A stretch of DNA of 64,000 nucleotides, taken from positions 47,296,040 to 47,360,039 of the forward strand of contig OW388293.1 in the NCBI GenBank assembly GCA_936450465.1, read 5' to 3'. This DNA comes from Gibbula magus (taxonomy: Eukaryota > Mollusca > Gastropoda > Trochida > Trochidae). The translations under genes were made by a program, and so were the position numbers. The notes under the pieces were generated by a model. The model searched no databases and had not been told where the DNA came from. It worked only from the letters and a program-made list of their open reading frames with translations. This document shows, one piece after another, positions 1 to 12,539 of this stretch (the first letter of the stretch is position 1; each line of letters starts with the position of its first letter).

Positions 1-177
1 AGCACGTCCCTCATACGGGAGTGGTGGCGTGGAGAGCTGCGTTAATCTCACTTGATTAATTGGCAAGAATTATTGACACTATTACTGACTCTCTAGTGAT
101 CGTTTGTAGACCTTTCTATTCCTGTTTGTTCTACGACTACTGTACTTTTAATGTGCAACTACCAATGCTCTATTAAT

Positions 178-713
178 ACTACTTCTACTACTACTACTAC
201 TACTACTACTAATAATACTACTACTATGACGACGACGACTATTATTACTACGTCTACTGCTATTGATACTTTTACTACTACTACAACGACTACAGCTTTT
301 ACTATTGCTACTACTGTCACCAACAACAACTCCTGTTTTTACTACCACTATTACTCTACATTTACTGTAACTACTACTTCTGCGTTTACTACTACTCCTC
401 CTTCTACATTTACTACTAGTAGTACAGCTTTTTCTACTACAACTACTAATAATATTACTTCTTCTACCACTACTACTTCTACTATTGCCTCTTCTACTAC
501 TGCTTCTACTTCTGCTATTACAACAACAACAACAACAACTACTACTACGACTCCTACTTTTACTACTACAACAATTCCAACTACTGCTATTACTGCAACT
601 ACTACTTCTTCTTCTACTACCACTACTACAACTACGACAACAACTACTACATCGACTACTACTACTACTTCTACTACTACTACGACAACTACTACTACTA
701 CTACTACTACAAT
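178..713. repeat. Degenerate (ACT)n/(ACA)n trinucleotide repeat block
   Basis: About 540 bases are made mainly of ACT, CTA, ACA and TCT triplets with scattered interruptions. Because the period is three, long threonine-, leucine- or serine-rich reading frames stay open on both strands (for example 151-741 on plus and 148-723 on minus). These frames are a by-product of the repeat. I see no sign of a real mucin-like gene: there is no signal peptide, no flanking non-repetitive domain and no splice context. Confidence 0.9.
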
Positions 714-741
714 CAACACCCAATTACGGCTGCTTGTATAA

Positions 742-3700
742 CTATCTTGTATACCGAATCATGTAAAAAATGTTAGGAAGTTAAAAGCAATGAGTGAGTC
801 AGCGAGAAACACGAGCTTTTCGTCTTTAGTCTTTGAATGATTAATGCCCAAAGTTTATTGCTACAAAACAGGATTTAAGTAACATATATCCAAACATTAA
901 ACAACAATATTCGAGCCATACGGCTTTTTTGAATTTGTATTTATCAGGGGTCTGGTCAATAGTCTACGTGTTTCATTTAAGAGAAAAATACAATGGTGAA
1001 GGTATTTTGTTTCGTTGAAATAAAAATGTACTATTGATTTCAGTTCGGAACATTGTTAACATATCTTTGGGTGTATGAACAGCATTGCTATCAGGTTCGG
1101 TAAACGTATATTGTCAAGGAGAGCCCTGGATTCATTTATTCTTAATTCTAATCCGAAACATTATGCCATTGGTTATTTGCAGGACAATCATATATCTTCA
1201 ATCAGTCATGCCAATTTCCCTGACGTTCTTTTCAATATTAAAAAAAAATCTTATATAAAATGGCACACAATCGTAGGTGTTCAAAGACTTGAGATACAAT
1301 CCTTGAATCCTTCTGCAGACATGGATACGGGCGAACAGGAAACATCATAATTACAGTGCAAAAACACCATCTGCCCGTTAGCGTTTCTGGAACAGAATAG
1401 AAGGAAGGAAATCCTAGCAGATTAAGTTAAACATCACAACCATTACTTCATGTGACAAATTATCAAGTCTCAAAACTTATTGGGACAGACAGTCTGTCTT
1501 CTGTGAGATATTGCAGATTGAAGCCAGGGATATGACGAAATTATGCAAATGAAGAACAAATGATACATTCAGACGCTTATACAATGGGAGAGGCAGGTAA
1601 GTACATCGATACGCCTCTTTCGAAAAAGGCGACAAAGGGCGGACACTTCTTCCTACTCAAGTGCTGGTATTTGATTCAAACCGGAAGTGGGTCGATACAG
1701 CCACCAAGAAGACTCTTCTAGAAAGCTGATTGTACACGCCGTATATCGACTAATTAGCAATATCAATGACTGGGAAGCCAGTCGGCATATCGATGAACAT
1801 GAAATGCAAGACATTACTTATTCAAATGAAAACAAATTTGAAGAAGATCGTGTTTCTTGAAACTGCCATCTCATCTGAAAATCTAACTTTCGCCTCTTCA
1901 GATAAATACGTTACTTCTGACTGTCGTGGAACGACATTTTATGATGCGTACTGCAATTGGAAATATTAAATGGATTTTTGTTGATCTCTATTTCATCCCT
2001 TGATCAATAACCAACGGTATTGCAAACAGGACTTGTCAATATCTTACAATCGGCATATGAAATTAGCATTGTTATTAGGCCGGCTTCTGATACTAAACCA
2101 TCAGCTTAGTTTTACCTTATGGTTGACATTAAACCGGGAGTAACTGACTTTATCGAGAAGGGTGGTGAACACTCTTCTTGTCAGAAGGACATGAACTTCT
2201 TTCTGCACTACATGCATTTGAAAAGCAGGATAATGAAAACATGCACTTAATGAACGTTTAAAATTTCACCGTAAAGTTCTAATGTGGAAACAAATGTGTT
2301 ATCCACAAAACATGTTTGGTTATTTGAGGACCCCTATCAATAATTGCAACATTTACAGATTTAAGTTTTTTTATTTGTTAGTCTTTGTGTATGGAACTAG
2401 CTCGTATGAGTGTATGTCTGTATGTGTGTGTATACATTAAAATAAACTCTCCTTAGAAAAACAGTGAAAAGTTTGACATTTAAAACATAGTCAAATGATT
2501 TCAGTATAAGAGAGGTTGAATATCAACCTTAGATAAATCTTGTTCACGTAAATAATTGATGAATGACCTTTATGCAATGGAAATCATATTCAGAACTTAA
2601 CTTTCTTCATATTCTGTATTTTATGTCTTATATATTACACGCCTCATGCATTTGTCTTACATTGCAATTATAGAAAATAACAAAATTACAAAATATGGCC
2701 GGAATTCAATAGCGAAGGTGGTAGGGACGACTTTTTTTTCATAAGAAACATTTCCAAATTTCCTCAAATATCAGAGTTACCAAAAGTTAAGAATCACGAT
2801 TCACCAGAACAAAGAGGTTCATGAAGTCAGCAGCCGGAACTAAATTCGACTACACGTAAGTGAGAGTTACTTAAGTTTATGAAAATACTTCGAATAACAT
2901 ATTATTGTCCATTAAGTATCCTCATCGTTACAGCATAGCTGGCGCCTCGTGACGCCTCCTGGGACTGCTAATTAATGTTGAAATAGAAAGTTTGAAATAA
3001 GGCGAAACATTTAAAACGATATCATCTTCGGGATTTCTTTGTCATATTAAAGAGAACGATCTGACGACAAACAACACCTTTTAATAACAAACTTGATAGA
3101 ATATTCACAAAGTAACATATAACGTATCATTAAACTAATAAAACATTCCCTGTTATGCAGAAATGTCCTCTCCAATTTCGTTTCCACAAAAATATCCTCA
3201 TAGAACTATCCCTTTAAGTAGATAGTGCTTGAAAATCAGGTAAACGATACCCAGGATTGATAACAAATAATTCTGCAATTGAAACCGAACGCATGGAACT
3301 ATCATGGTACATTTTACTGATGAATTAACCACTTCCTTATGAAGGAACCCAAATCTAAGTGATATTCATTTTATTCTTTCTTTTGTTCTCGGCCGAATAG
3401 TAATTGACATTTAGATGACGACTGATTTTGCATTATTAATTACAGAAACGTGTTTCCTATCAATCGTTTGGGAGAGATTACTCTTAGATTGTCTATCATT
3501 ATGTATATGAGGTCATGGTCAAACGTTCATCATCTTGTCATATTTGAGAACATATGCAAATACTCAATTATCATCATTTTCACGGTTTTAACCGATTAAC
3601 AGGTACACGCCAGTTGATTTGTTGATGTTGTCTGTGTCTGGGTCGTCAATATTCACATATGCAGGTGACTGAACATAAAAAACAATAATGTTTTTAAAGT

Positions 3701-4535
3701 CAGACAAGAAAGTTTGTACATGGTGAAAACAATATGACCGTTTTACGATTTTGGGCCACACTTCGAAGCTTTGTAAGTAATGAAAAAAACAGTTGTTCAT
3801 GATCGTTATTCTTAACTTGTATCACACACGTGGTTAACAAGATACAACAATACAGGCGTTCTTTGGTCAACTAACAAGATTTGTTTAAACAAAACTAGTG
3901 CATATAATCCCTAACGTCGTTATTCTTCATAATATAGAAGTTATCTAGGAAAACTTGTTTGCTTGTTAAAATAGTTTTTACTCTTGTCTACGTACAATGT
4001 AGTCGCTTTAAAATAATTGACTAAAATGTAAAACGTTTCAATAAAACGTTTTGAAGTGGAAAAAGTATGTGTTTTTGGTGCTGTTTTCTTTGCAAGAAGA
4101 GAATTAGAGTTTCACAATCGATTTTTTTATTCCAAGAAACGTGACATTTTCAAACTGAACAAGCTTTTCGAAAGACTTCACAAGTCTGGCTTTTCAGACA
4201 GAATAATTAGTAAATTATTAACAATAAGACCGTTAAACCATAAAGAACATTGACATATCATAGTTAACCTATACAGAATCTAGTAATGTGATATTTAAAC
4301 GATTATTCGGTAGGCATAGACGTAGACGTGAAAGGAGGAACATAATGATATATTACAAAGAGTACATGGTGTTTTAACAATGTCTTCACATCTATATATT
4401 CAAACAACCTACCGTCATACATTCAAGACAGTCTTATAAGTGAATTATATTCACTTATCATGTAAAAATAGCCATATTTACTCTTCCTAATGTTTTTCAT
4501 TTTGATCACTTATAAATGCAAGACTCGAGCATACA
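742..4535. other. AT-rich stretch with no recognised gene
   Basis: Only short ORFs (under 95 codons) occur here, including one at 1075-1350 that matches nothing I recognise. The part at about 1600-1960 is slightly richer in G and C and keeps short open frames, so it could be a decayed mobile element, but I found no motif to support that. Nothing else stands out. Confidence 0.5.
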
Positions 4536-4541
4536 TTTTAC

Positions 4542-4574
4542 GGGTAGGTAGGTAGGTAGGTAGGTAGGTAGGTA
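4542..4574. repeat. (GGTA)n microsatellite
   Basis: Eight perfect copies of the tetranucleotide GGTA in a row. Confidence 0.95.
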
Positions 4575-5372
4575 ATAAACTAAAAACTTCAAGACTGAAC
4601 ATGCCTACAATAATTCATTGGCGCATACCAAATATGAAGAAAATAGAAGTATTAAGTAAGTGAATTCAACACATTTTAGAAGAATCTACACTTGATTTTT
4701 TAAAAACATATTATTCATTTTTAATTGTAAGAAAAAAATCCAAAAAAAATGTTCTGGGGATGCTATAATTGCATTTTATGTTTTTGTTGATGTTTTTTTC
4801 ATTTTGTACAAGTTGACATACACATTTTATACAAAATATGCGAACGGGGGTTACCATCGACGATCATTCTGGTCACCGTTGCACAAAACAACCTAATCAG
4901 TAAGGTTCACCTTAGTGTCATATTTTATCATTTCACTAAGGTTACTTAAGGTCACGTGATGACCCCGATGAACACCTGGTGTCGTCGCGACAGTAGATTT
5001 TGACCTATGTCATCACATAGGCTACATAACATCACAACCATCAAGTACTTTAGTCAGAATGATGTGACGTATAAAAACCCTTGGGCATTATATTAGTATA
5101 CGTCATAAACATGATAACGTCACAATTTACATTATTTGACGAATTGATCTCATATATACTGTGAACAAATAGATAAATCTACATGTATATAAACCTAAAG
5201 GAAATGGTTTAGTTTTCACTAAATGACTCTCAAAGTTACCGCATATAGACTTAATAGAGCCAAACCGGAACTAATTATTGATATCTTGTTCATGACATTT
5301 CCAAATAATCTGGAATAAAGTTATTTTTATCCACTATTCTTTAAAGGATCAGTCATGATATAGTAGCTTTAT

Positions 5373-5374
<2 letters not shown>

Positions 5375-5446
<72 letters not shown>
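5375..5446. repeat. Compound (AC)n(AT)n microsatellite
   Basis: A run of AC dinucleotides of about 27 bases passes directly into a run of AT dinucleotides of about 45 bases. The AT run is self-complementary and could extrude as a hairpin. Confidence 0.95.
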
Positions 5447-5447
<1 letters not shown>

Positions 5448-6113
5448 TAGGTATACCGAGTAGGTGTGTAACATAGTACTGTGATTTTACTCTTGCGTTT
5501 AGCAAGTCAGATCGGCCTTGATGTTATATGTTGTAACTAAACAACTTAAAAATTGTCTTCTATTATAAAACATCATAAGATAGAGAAAATGAAATTCCTG
5601 TGACCAGCTAACCATAATCTTACTTTGATCATCGGATGCAAATTGTCAATCTATTATCATACTGTAATTATCGACGTAATTTAAGAGGATCTAAAGATTA
5701 GTAACGATACTCCAAAGACTATTTTCGCTAGACTTGTAACACGCTGGTATCCAAGCGAACGCCCCTCAACAATAAAGCTTGGACGTCTTGCTGTACAAGC
5801 AATCATCGTAGCACATGCATTGCTGACAACAACTGAGTTATAGCAAATGCTTATTTTCGAAGTGACATTTATCAATTATGGAGAGGAAGCTGGAGTTGTT
5901 CACAGGTGCATCTCAAATGATTGCATATATCATTATCAAGTTTGTAAGCTCGAAGAATCTTGTGATAAATCAATGCTGATGATATTTAGCGAATAAAGCA
6001 AACCCTTAGTCAAAGTGCAGGCAGAGGTAGTACGATATAGGAGGATTAAGACGTGGAGGAAAGTTTGGCGATCAGATCACAATGGAGGGGAGCGGCGGGG
6101 GCGGCGGAAGGTT

Positions 6114-6140
6114 GGGGGGGGGGGGGGGGGGGGGGGGGGG
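6114..6140. repeat. Poly(G) run of 27
   Basis: Twenty-seven consecutive G residues lie inside a wider G-rich plus strand (about 6050-6480). The exact length should be treated with caution because such runs are hard to sequence. Confidence 0.9.
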
Positions 6141-6619
6141 TTGACAACATTTGGGGTCAACAATGTGCGTGATGAAGGTGGTGGTTGGGGACGGTGGGGT
6201 TTTAAACGGACTTCAGGAGAATAGGGGTAGTGTGGAAGAACATTGGTTATGACATTGACGTGGGACCAAGGATATAGGGGGCCAGTGAGTCAGGGTTACG
6301 TGTTAGCACAGGTGGTTCGGAGGGAGTACATGGTTGGATCACTGGGGGTTTAGATAAGTGGACGAGTGATATACACAGGTATGGGTTTAGTGGTCCCGTA
6401 GGAGGTTCGACTAAAGGAGAGGAACAGTGGGGGTCAGGTCGCATACAGGGTCAGTTCTTCTTAGATGCAGGTAACAAAGGGGGTTCGTACCTGGTTGTTG
6501 TCACTGGATATAACACCTATACCTGTTTTTCACGATTTTCAGGTGAAAGTGCAATAAACATCTCAAACACTCAGTTGTTACATAAGTTTGTTTTAGGTCT
6601 TTGAAGGGAATTTAGAAGT

Positions 6620-6716
6620 GGTATACATAAAAACAGGAATATTTTCTGGATAACAACTTATTTAATGTGAAAATACACGACGTTTCGGAGTACATACTCA
6701 CTCCTTCATCAGGTGG
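6620..6716 (-). mobile_element. Penelope-like element terminus with hammerhead-ribozyme-like core
   Basis: Read on the minus strand, the block has CTGATGA (6712-6706), then a possible stem II with GGAG pairing to CTCC around a ten-base loop, then GAAACGTC (6686-6679). The bases before CTGATGA (CAC) can pair with those after GTC (GTG) as a short stem I. ACGT in GAAACGTC is self-complementary, as in dimeric hammerheads with a minimal stem III. Such motifs are known at the ends of Penelope-like retroelements. An extra A sits between CTGATGA and stem II, so activity is uncertain. The following tail matches a second copy at 39.06-39.10 kb on the opposite strand, which supports a dispersed element. 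No Penelope reverse transcriptase or GIY-YIG coding was recognised next to it. Confidence 0.55.
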
Positions 6717-7840
6717 AATGTGTCAGTTTGTTTTGTTTTGATGTCATGAGTGCTAATTGTTACATTTTCGTTTGAATAAGAAATTCATATGTCAGTTGGT
6801 AAATGTTATTGGCAACAGTGTTCATACTGATGTTATCATTCACAAAATCAATTCTTTGAAATCAGAATGAAGTCAGTCAAAGTCTAGACAATAGTTTACG
6901 TAATATGACAATTAACCAAATACAATTAGAAGAAATCACAAACGACATGAGTAGAGTTCAAGAAACTACAGCACTGTACCATATGTAAATATCATCTCTC
7001 TTTAAAATGGAATACAAATCATATAAATACAAATGACAAATTTATATTTCTTTTACTAGAAATAAAATCTGGTTTACGTAAACAAAGGAAAAATAAACAT
7101 AAAAAAATAGTGCGCTTTTTCAAATAATAAGTACAAAAATAGCTGTTTATTACAAATACATGTTAACACTTCTTATACTCAATCGCATTCCCTTAAATAT
7201 TTACTAATGTAAATGGTCAGAAAATACCTTTTTTACTAATACTTATAGACAAAAACCTTTAAAGTTAATACCGTTTTTTCAATTAATCACTAAAACAGTC
7301 AGTAAACTTTATTAGCTATCTTAGCTTTAATGTAATTGGATAAACATAAATTCATCTGAAAAAGATCACTCCTCGTTACCTGAACACGCCTGGAGACTAG
7401 AAGTGCACAAGCACCAGAAGATGAGTGTCTTACAGTTTTTTTCTTATAAAACATCTAACACCAAATCTCTACATACGGCTCTATCTTATGTTTCACTCAC
7501 ACTGATAATGACTACAAGTGAATATTTTTGTATATCACGCCTTTATAGAATTACACAAAAACCTCTAACTATGACTCTACCTTCCTTAAAACATCAACAA
7601 TATTCTCAAAATGTCTTTAAAATGTTACTTTGTCATAGTTAAACACCAAGAACGACTACATGTGTATATTATTGTGCATCACACATTTATAGATACACTT
7701 TCTTGAATTACACATTAAACTTATACATGTGACTCTTCCTTTCTTAAAACATCAATAAAGACTACAAATGTTTTTTCTCAGAATATCTAAAAAAGTTACT
7801 CTTCATTACAATAAACATATATTGATATAAAGACGATAAA

Positions 7841-7945
7841 TGACACACATTTAAAGATTAGAATCAAAATTTGTTGAATTGCACACATTTAAAGATTAGA
7901 AACAAAATTGATGAATTACACACCTTGACGATTAGAAATATCATT
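7841..7945. repeat. Short tandem repeat, about 40-bp unit, three degenerate copies
   Basis: The phrase ACACATTTAAAGATTAGAA recurs twice, with a third diverged copy (ACACCTTGACGATTAGAA), about every 40 bases. It lies just downstream of the candidate minus-strand first exon at 7971. Confidence 0.6.
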
Positions 7946-7964
7946 AAACACTTGACGGTGAGAT

Positions 7965-8045
7965 ACCTACCTTGGCTCAGTGTAGTCCGTGGAGTGCCGA
8001 CTTGACAAGAGGCAGGGCTGTGTCCGCTCCTAGCTTATATGCGAG
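7965..8045 (-). promoter_or_regulatory. Possible TATA promoter, short non-coding first exon and splice donor
   Basis: On the minus strand a TATA-like ATATAAG (8040-8034) lies about 65 bases upstream of CCAAG|GTAGGT, a good splice donor (exon end 7971, GT at 7970). Initiation about 30 bases past the TATA box would give a first exon of roughly 40 nt. The upstream flank (8050-8240) is unusually GC-rich for this window, as a proximal promoter might be. No downstream exon was recognised to the left, so the gene it might serve is unknown. This is an inference from weak motifs. Confidence 0.3.
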
Positions 8046-8798
8046 AGAGATGGCATACACAGCACAGACCGCCGGATGATCCAGGAAGAGAGACACTGTG
8101 CGGAGACGAGCGTAGGAAAGGGAGGGGAGTGTAGGATGCGCTGTTGGGTACGGGATGTGAGGAGCCCAGAGCAGCAGGCAGCGGTAAAGCCGGGAGGGGC
8201 ACTGGCGTTGGCGTCAGGTGCAGTTACAATGCACTACCGCACACCTAGGATGGACAGAAGGGGAGTCAGATCATGCAGTTCGTTTCAAATATCTTCCTGA
8301 TATTTCCTCCTCGAAATCAATATTATGCTCTGGGTTAGATCGGTTATGTATCTAAAGTCAACAGTTGTAAAACTCATTTTCACTGGAGGGGGTAGCGTGA
8401 TGACGTCATGGCCGGTGTACTACGATGTACTGTAGAGTGTACAATGGAAGTATATATTATATTGGCATATTTGAAATGAAAGAATATCAAGTAAAAAACA
8501 TTTAAGAATGGAAACAATTGGAACTTTTACCTTCTGTACACGTTGATGTTGCACTGACAGCAATCAGGTATCAAATGACATGCCTACATCAAAACAACAT
8601 CTTAGATGATATTTTGGATAAATAAGTATGTATGTCAGCTGAGAAGATATATTTTGAAAAGGTCTTTAATGACTAAAACGATACATTGTCAATTCTTTTC
8701 TATATGTTTTATAACGTCATCACAAATATCAAACCCAAACCCAAAATGTTCACTTAACGTATCTATAAGCACAAATATAATATCAAAACAATACAATG

Positions 8799-9342
8799 TT
8801 AAAGGCGCTGTAGCACGTTGTCCTTACTGAAATAAAGTGCTCTAACGAAAATTGTAATTAAATGTTGCCAATTGCTATATAATAATCCTGAATTAATAGT
8901 TCAAAACCGAATGTACATGGTTCGGTTAAGCCAAACGAGCCCATTTTCCTTCGATAGGTCCTTTTAAGGTGTTCATATTAAAATGGCCGCCCGTAAGTAG
9001 TTCTGATCAAGTGAGCAAGTGATCTGACTGATGTAGCGATACCCCGGAGTAGAGTTTTGAATATGACACTATGATTGAATGGTCAACCATCTTGCTGTCT
9101 GAACTCTCAAATCGCATGAGACCTGCAAATTCACCTCCCACATTAAAAAGTTCCACAAAAGTTTTGCTTTATACGTGCACTATTTTCTAGCAATACGGAA
9201 ACAGTTTCGAGTGACACAGTTTATCAGGTCATGTAATGAGTTGTTTTACCCTCTAACGTAACAATATATTGTATAAACTTTAATAATAAATGGAACATTT
9301 GAGAAAAATAAATATTCCAAAAACGTGCTAAAGCGCCTTTAA
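8799..9342. mobile_element. MITE, TTAAAGG-ended family, copy 1
   Basis: The left end reads TTAAAGGCGCTGTAGCACGTT and the right end is its imperfect inverse, ending GTGCTAAAGCGCCTTTAA. The interior shares 'ATGGCCGCC', 'GTTTTACCCTCTAA' and other blocks with the copy at 10863-11221. It has no transposase ORF. TTAA at both edges could be a piggyBac-type target duplication or simply part of the terminal repeat. Confidence 0.75.
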
Positions 9343-10862
9343 AAACAGACAACGAAAGAGTCTAACACACACGCCACAGAGTCAAACTTTTTACACATTT
9401 CGTATTTTTTGTTCGTTAATTAATATATATGCTCAACCAGCGTTAGTCACGTTTCATGAACTCAATACAGAATCTTGGTACGATGGCTGTTAAAACTTAT
9501 GTCTATTGGTATTTTAAATTTATTACAGATTCACTTAATAAAAAACGCATATTCTTTAACAGCTTGCCATTATGTTGATTTATGAATGAATGCCTTGTCA
9601 GATCAAAAGAACGAGTTTCCAATATCAAATATAGATAAGTCGATATTGTGTATAAACAATGTTTTCTTCCTATTGTTGAACCTCGTACTCTTGTGAATTA
9701 GGAAGTCTGTGTGGGTGTACCTACTTCCGATTCATTAACCGGTTCATGTGTGGCTCATCTAAGTCTCGTGTTCCATTGATTGACAACATGCTTGTTATCT
9801 TTCGAGAAAACTACGACATTTCAATAATCAAGTCGATTTTGAGCAAGTTCAATGAAGACCTCATCCTCAGATATCTTCCTCTCTAGGTTTCATACAATAT
9901 CTCGCAAAAGAATAAACATCCCATACGTTGTACCATGCCTATCACCTTCTCAAATAGTTCCAGTGATTCAAATCAGTAGAATACTTTTCATGAGTGTTTT
10001 CATTTATGTTTGGTCATGTTATCATATGATCATGCAACAGCGTATTATACGAACATAACTATTGGACCCAGCTCACAGAAAAAACATTATTTTTTGTTTA
10101 CGTATCACATACACAAAACAAAACTTTAAACTATACGAAGACTTATATTCTTGTTTTTCGCCTACAACTGTTTCCACAAGATACCACTTGAATGTTTTCA
10201 GGGCATATGTCCACGTTCTCATTGGATTTTGCACAATCCCTTGAGTTTCATGTAAACCATGTTTGTTTTGATCGGTCTCATGTCTCTATTCGCTGAAACG
10301 TACAGTGGCCACTCGCACACCGTTGAATTTCTTTCATGATGGTTTCATCAACACTAAGTCTTCAGTACCTCCCTGTTATAAATTATACAATACAATGTCA
10401 CAACTAGTGATAGCTAAAGAGCTGGGTTTGTCTCCGGAAACTACTCACAGAAATATGTAGTTAGTTACTATTCGAGCGAAGGCGCAGCAACACAAATATA
10501 AATGTTGCCAACAATTGTTATTCCACGAGTTCTGAATATACGCCATAACATGAAATTCGCGTCACTATATAAGAGGTCATCTCGTCATATTTCTATATAA
10601 ATTAAATCTAAGCATTTCAATGTACAATCAACGATGGAAATATAAAACATACTTGTACTTAATGATGAGCAGGTCTTATATGCCTTTGTAGGCATTGGAA
10701 ATGGCACGATCTGACATTTCCCTTGCAGTCTCATGATATAAAGCACACTTAAACACTATTGAGACTTGAGTCCTTGAGACTTGTTTTTTCAGGAAGTACG
10801 TGTTAGTGGATCCGTTTCTTCTGGCAATTCAGCAAAGATCAGTATTATCTCTACAGATGATC
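9343..10862. other. AT-rich stretch with no recognised gene
   Basis: Two adjacent plus-strand ORFs of 60-68 codons (9852-10244) show no known domain. I see nothing else. Confidence 0.5.
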
Positions 10863-11221
10863 TTAAAGGGGCAGCAGCACGTTTTTTCGCTCAAATAAGT
10901 TGATGAAATGTATTTGAAAAATAATTTCACCAATAGTAAAACATCCTTCTCTCGGAAAATAAAGTTTAAAATGAGTGTACATGTTTCGGTAAAGCCATGG
11001 GAATCGTTTTTGTAATACAAAATAATAAATTGTGTTCACAATAAAATGGCCGCCATGCAATTTTTGCTATATACGCAACATAGTTTTTAACACTACAGAT
11101 AATTGGTTTGTGTAATAAGATGTTTTACCCTCTAAAGTTAATTTAAATGACATAAACTATCATTATAAACGGGGAATTTGAAAAAATAAATTTTGCAAAA
11201 AACGTGCTACTGCTCCTTTAA
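10863..11221. mobile_element. MITE, TTAAAGG-ended family, copy 2
   Basis: The terminal inverted repeats are TTAAAGGGGCAGCAGCACGT and ACGTGCTACTGCTCCTTTAA. This copy is shorter (359 bp) than copy 1 (544 bp) but collinear with it. It contains no ORF with a recognisable domain, although two overlapping frames (10829-11060 minus) remain open by chance. Confidence 0.8.
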
Positions 11222-11560
11222 GAGGTTATCACACAAGTGTGTCTGTGACTGTCACAACACGATTGTAAAATGTGTATATTGTCCACACGATTTAAACAGG
11301 ATTAAACATGAATGGGCACGAAACTCGTAAATATCTGATTTATTTTTTGGTGTGTGATAAGTTGTTTGTAACCCATTCTCCTTATTTGCATAATGTATAC
11401 AGTCGGAATATTTTCATTAGGGGACGATTTCATCGTTGACTGACGTGACAGGTGGGTTAATACGGCATATTGTGAAAAGGCAATGATCGTTCGGTAAGAT
11501 TAATATGTTTATATGTCAATATATGATAATTATGCCACTATTTCTTTAGGTATATAGAGA

Positions 11561-11882
11561 TTAATACCCGATTTAGTGTACCATGTGGCTTTTACGAAAC
11601 GAGAATGTTTTGATATGAGTGGTATAGCTAAGTTTGCATGAGTTGAGTAAAAGTCATTCGGCATACTTTTTAGTGGAACAACTTCTTATTATCTATTCTT
11701 TTATTCAAATTGAATCGCTTAAAATATCAGAAAACGGCCTACTTCTCTTGCGGCGACCTACAACGGTGACGTCTTGAACAATTGTCTACGAAGACACAGT
11801 CGATGAAATACAATCGTTGCTGGGCAAAAGGAATTTGTACATAAATGAGAACACACCTACGTCTCACCATATGGGTTATAAG
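11561..11882 (+). mobile_element. MITE, TTATTACCC-ended family, diverged copy
   Basis: This is a degraded relative of the elements at about 15.52-15.84 kb and 39.57-39.94 kb. It keeps 'CTTTTACGAAACGAG', the inverse 'AAAAGTCATTCGGCATACTTT', the GTGACGTC block and the right end CACCATATGGGTTATAA. It has no coding capacity. Confidence 0.65.
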
Positions 11883-11948
11883 TGAACTCATTAAACATAT
11901 ACTATTGAAATCAAATGCTGAAATTTACAAAACAATAACATAATTGAA

Positions 11949-12377
11949 CAAGAGTCATCAGAAGATGACATATCCCACCGGTCCCACATAATTTGTAAAA
12001 CACATCTTTAACAGATAATTGTAACCGTTACTGTACTTCAGTAAGTGGGTAATACACATCCGAGTTTCAGGTATCATGAAGGGTTTTGGAATTCTGTGGG
12101 GATTTAGTGGGTAATACACATGCAAAGGTTCAGGAAGATATGATGAAGTGTTTTGAAGCTGTGCTCCGTAAACGAGCCTGTCTCTGAACAAAGTCCAACT
12201 TCAACACGTTTCTATGGAAACGACAAAAATGTTTTCCCAGAAATCTCAAAATATCAAAAGGCACCACTTCAGTAGTAGGGTAATACACATGGGACGTTTC
12301 AGAAAGATATCATGAACGGTTTCCGAGTTCTGCTCCGGAAACGAAATGATTATACATACCGGTGGGATAAAAATGAC
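11949..12377 (-). repeat. Inverted, shorter copy of the 42.5-kb GTTTCC-box repeat element
   Basis: Both edges match the edges of the element at 42478-43375 in opposite orientation. One edge reads CATCAGAAGATGACATATCC with ACCGGTCCCACATAATTTGT. The other, read inversely, has CCACCGGTATG followed by ATCATTTCGTTTCCGGAGC. The inside carries fewer internal ~160-bp units than the 42-kb copy. Short ORFs inside are incidental. Confidence 0.8.
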
Positions 12378-12539
12378 TCTTTTCCACTGACCTTCTTAAC
12401 TTATTTAAATAAAATAAACTTTCTTTGACTTGAAATCTGATACTGAGGCGACAGAAATCCGAGTTAAGAAAACCATCATTACGGAAAAGTTGTGAAAGTG
12501 GCGTTCCTATAGACATATTATTGTACAAGTAACAACTAT

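Noticed and set aside
151..741. 196-codon threonine-rich ORF as a mucin-like gene
   Set aside because: It is the direct translation of an ACT-type triplet repeat, and comparable frames are open on the other strand.
1075..1350. 91-codon ORF as a small gene
   Set aside because: No recognised domain, AT-rich composition and no splice signals or conserved start; kept only as part of the unassigned stretch.
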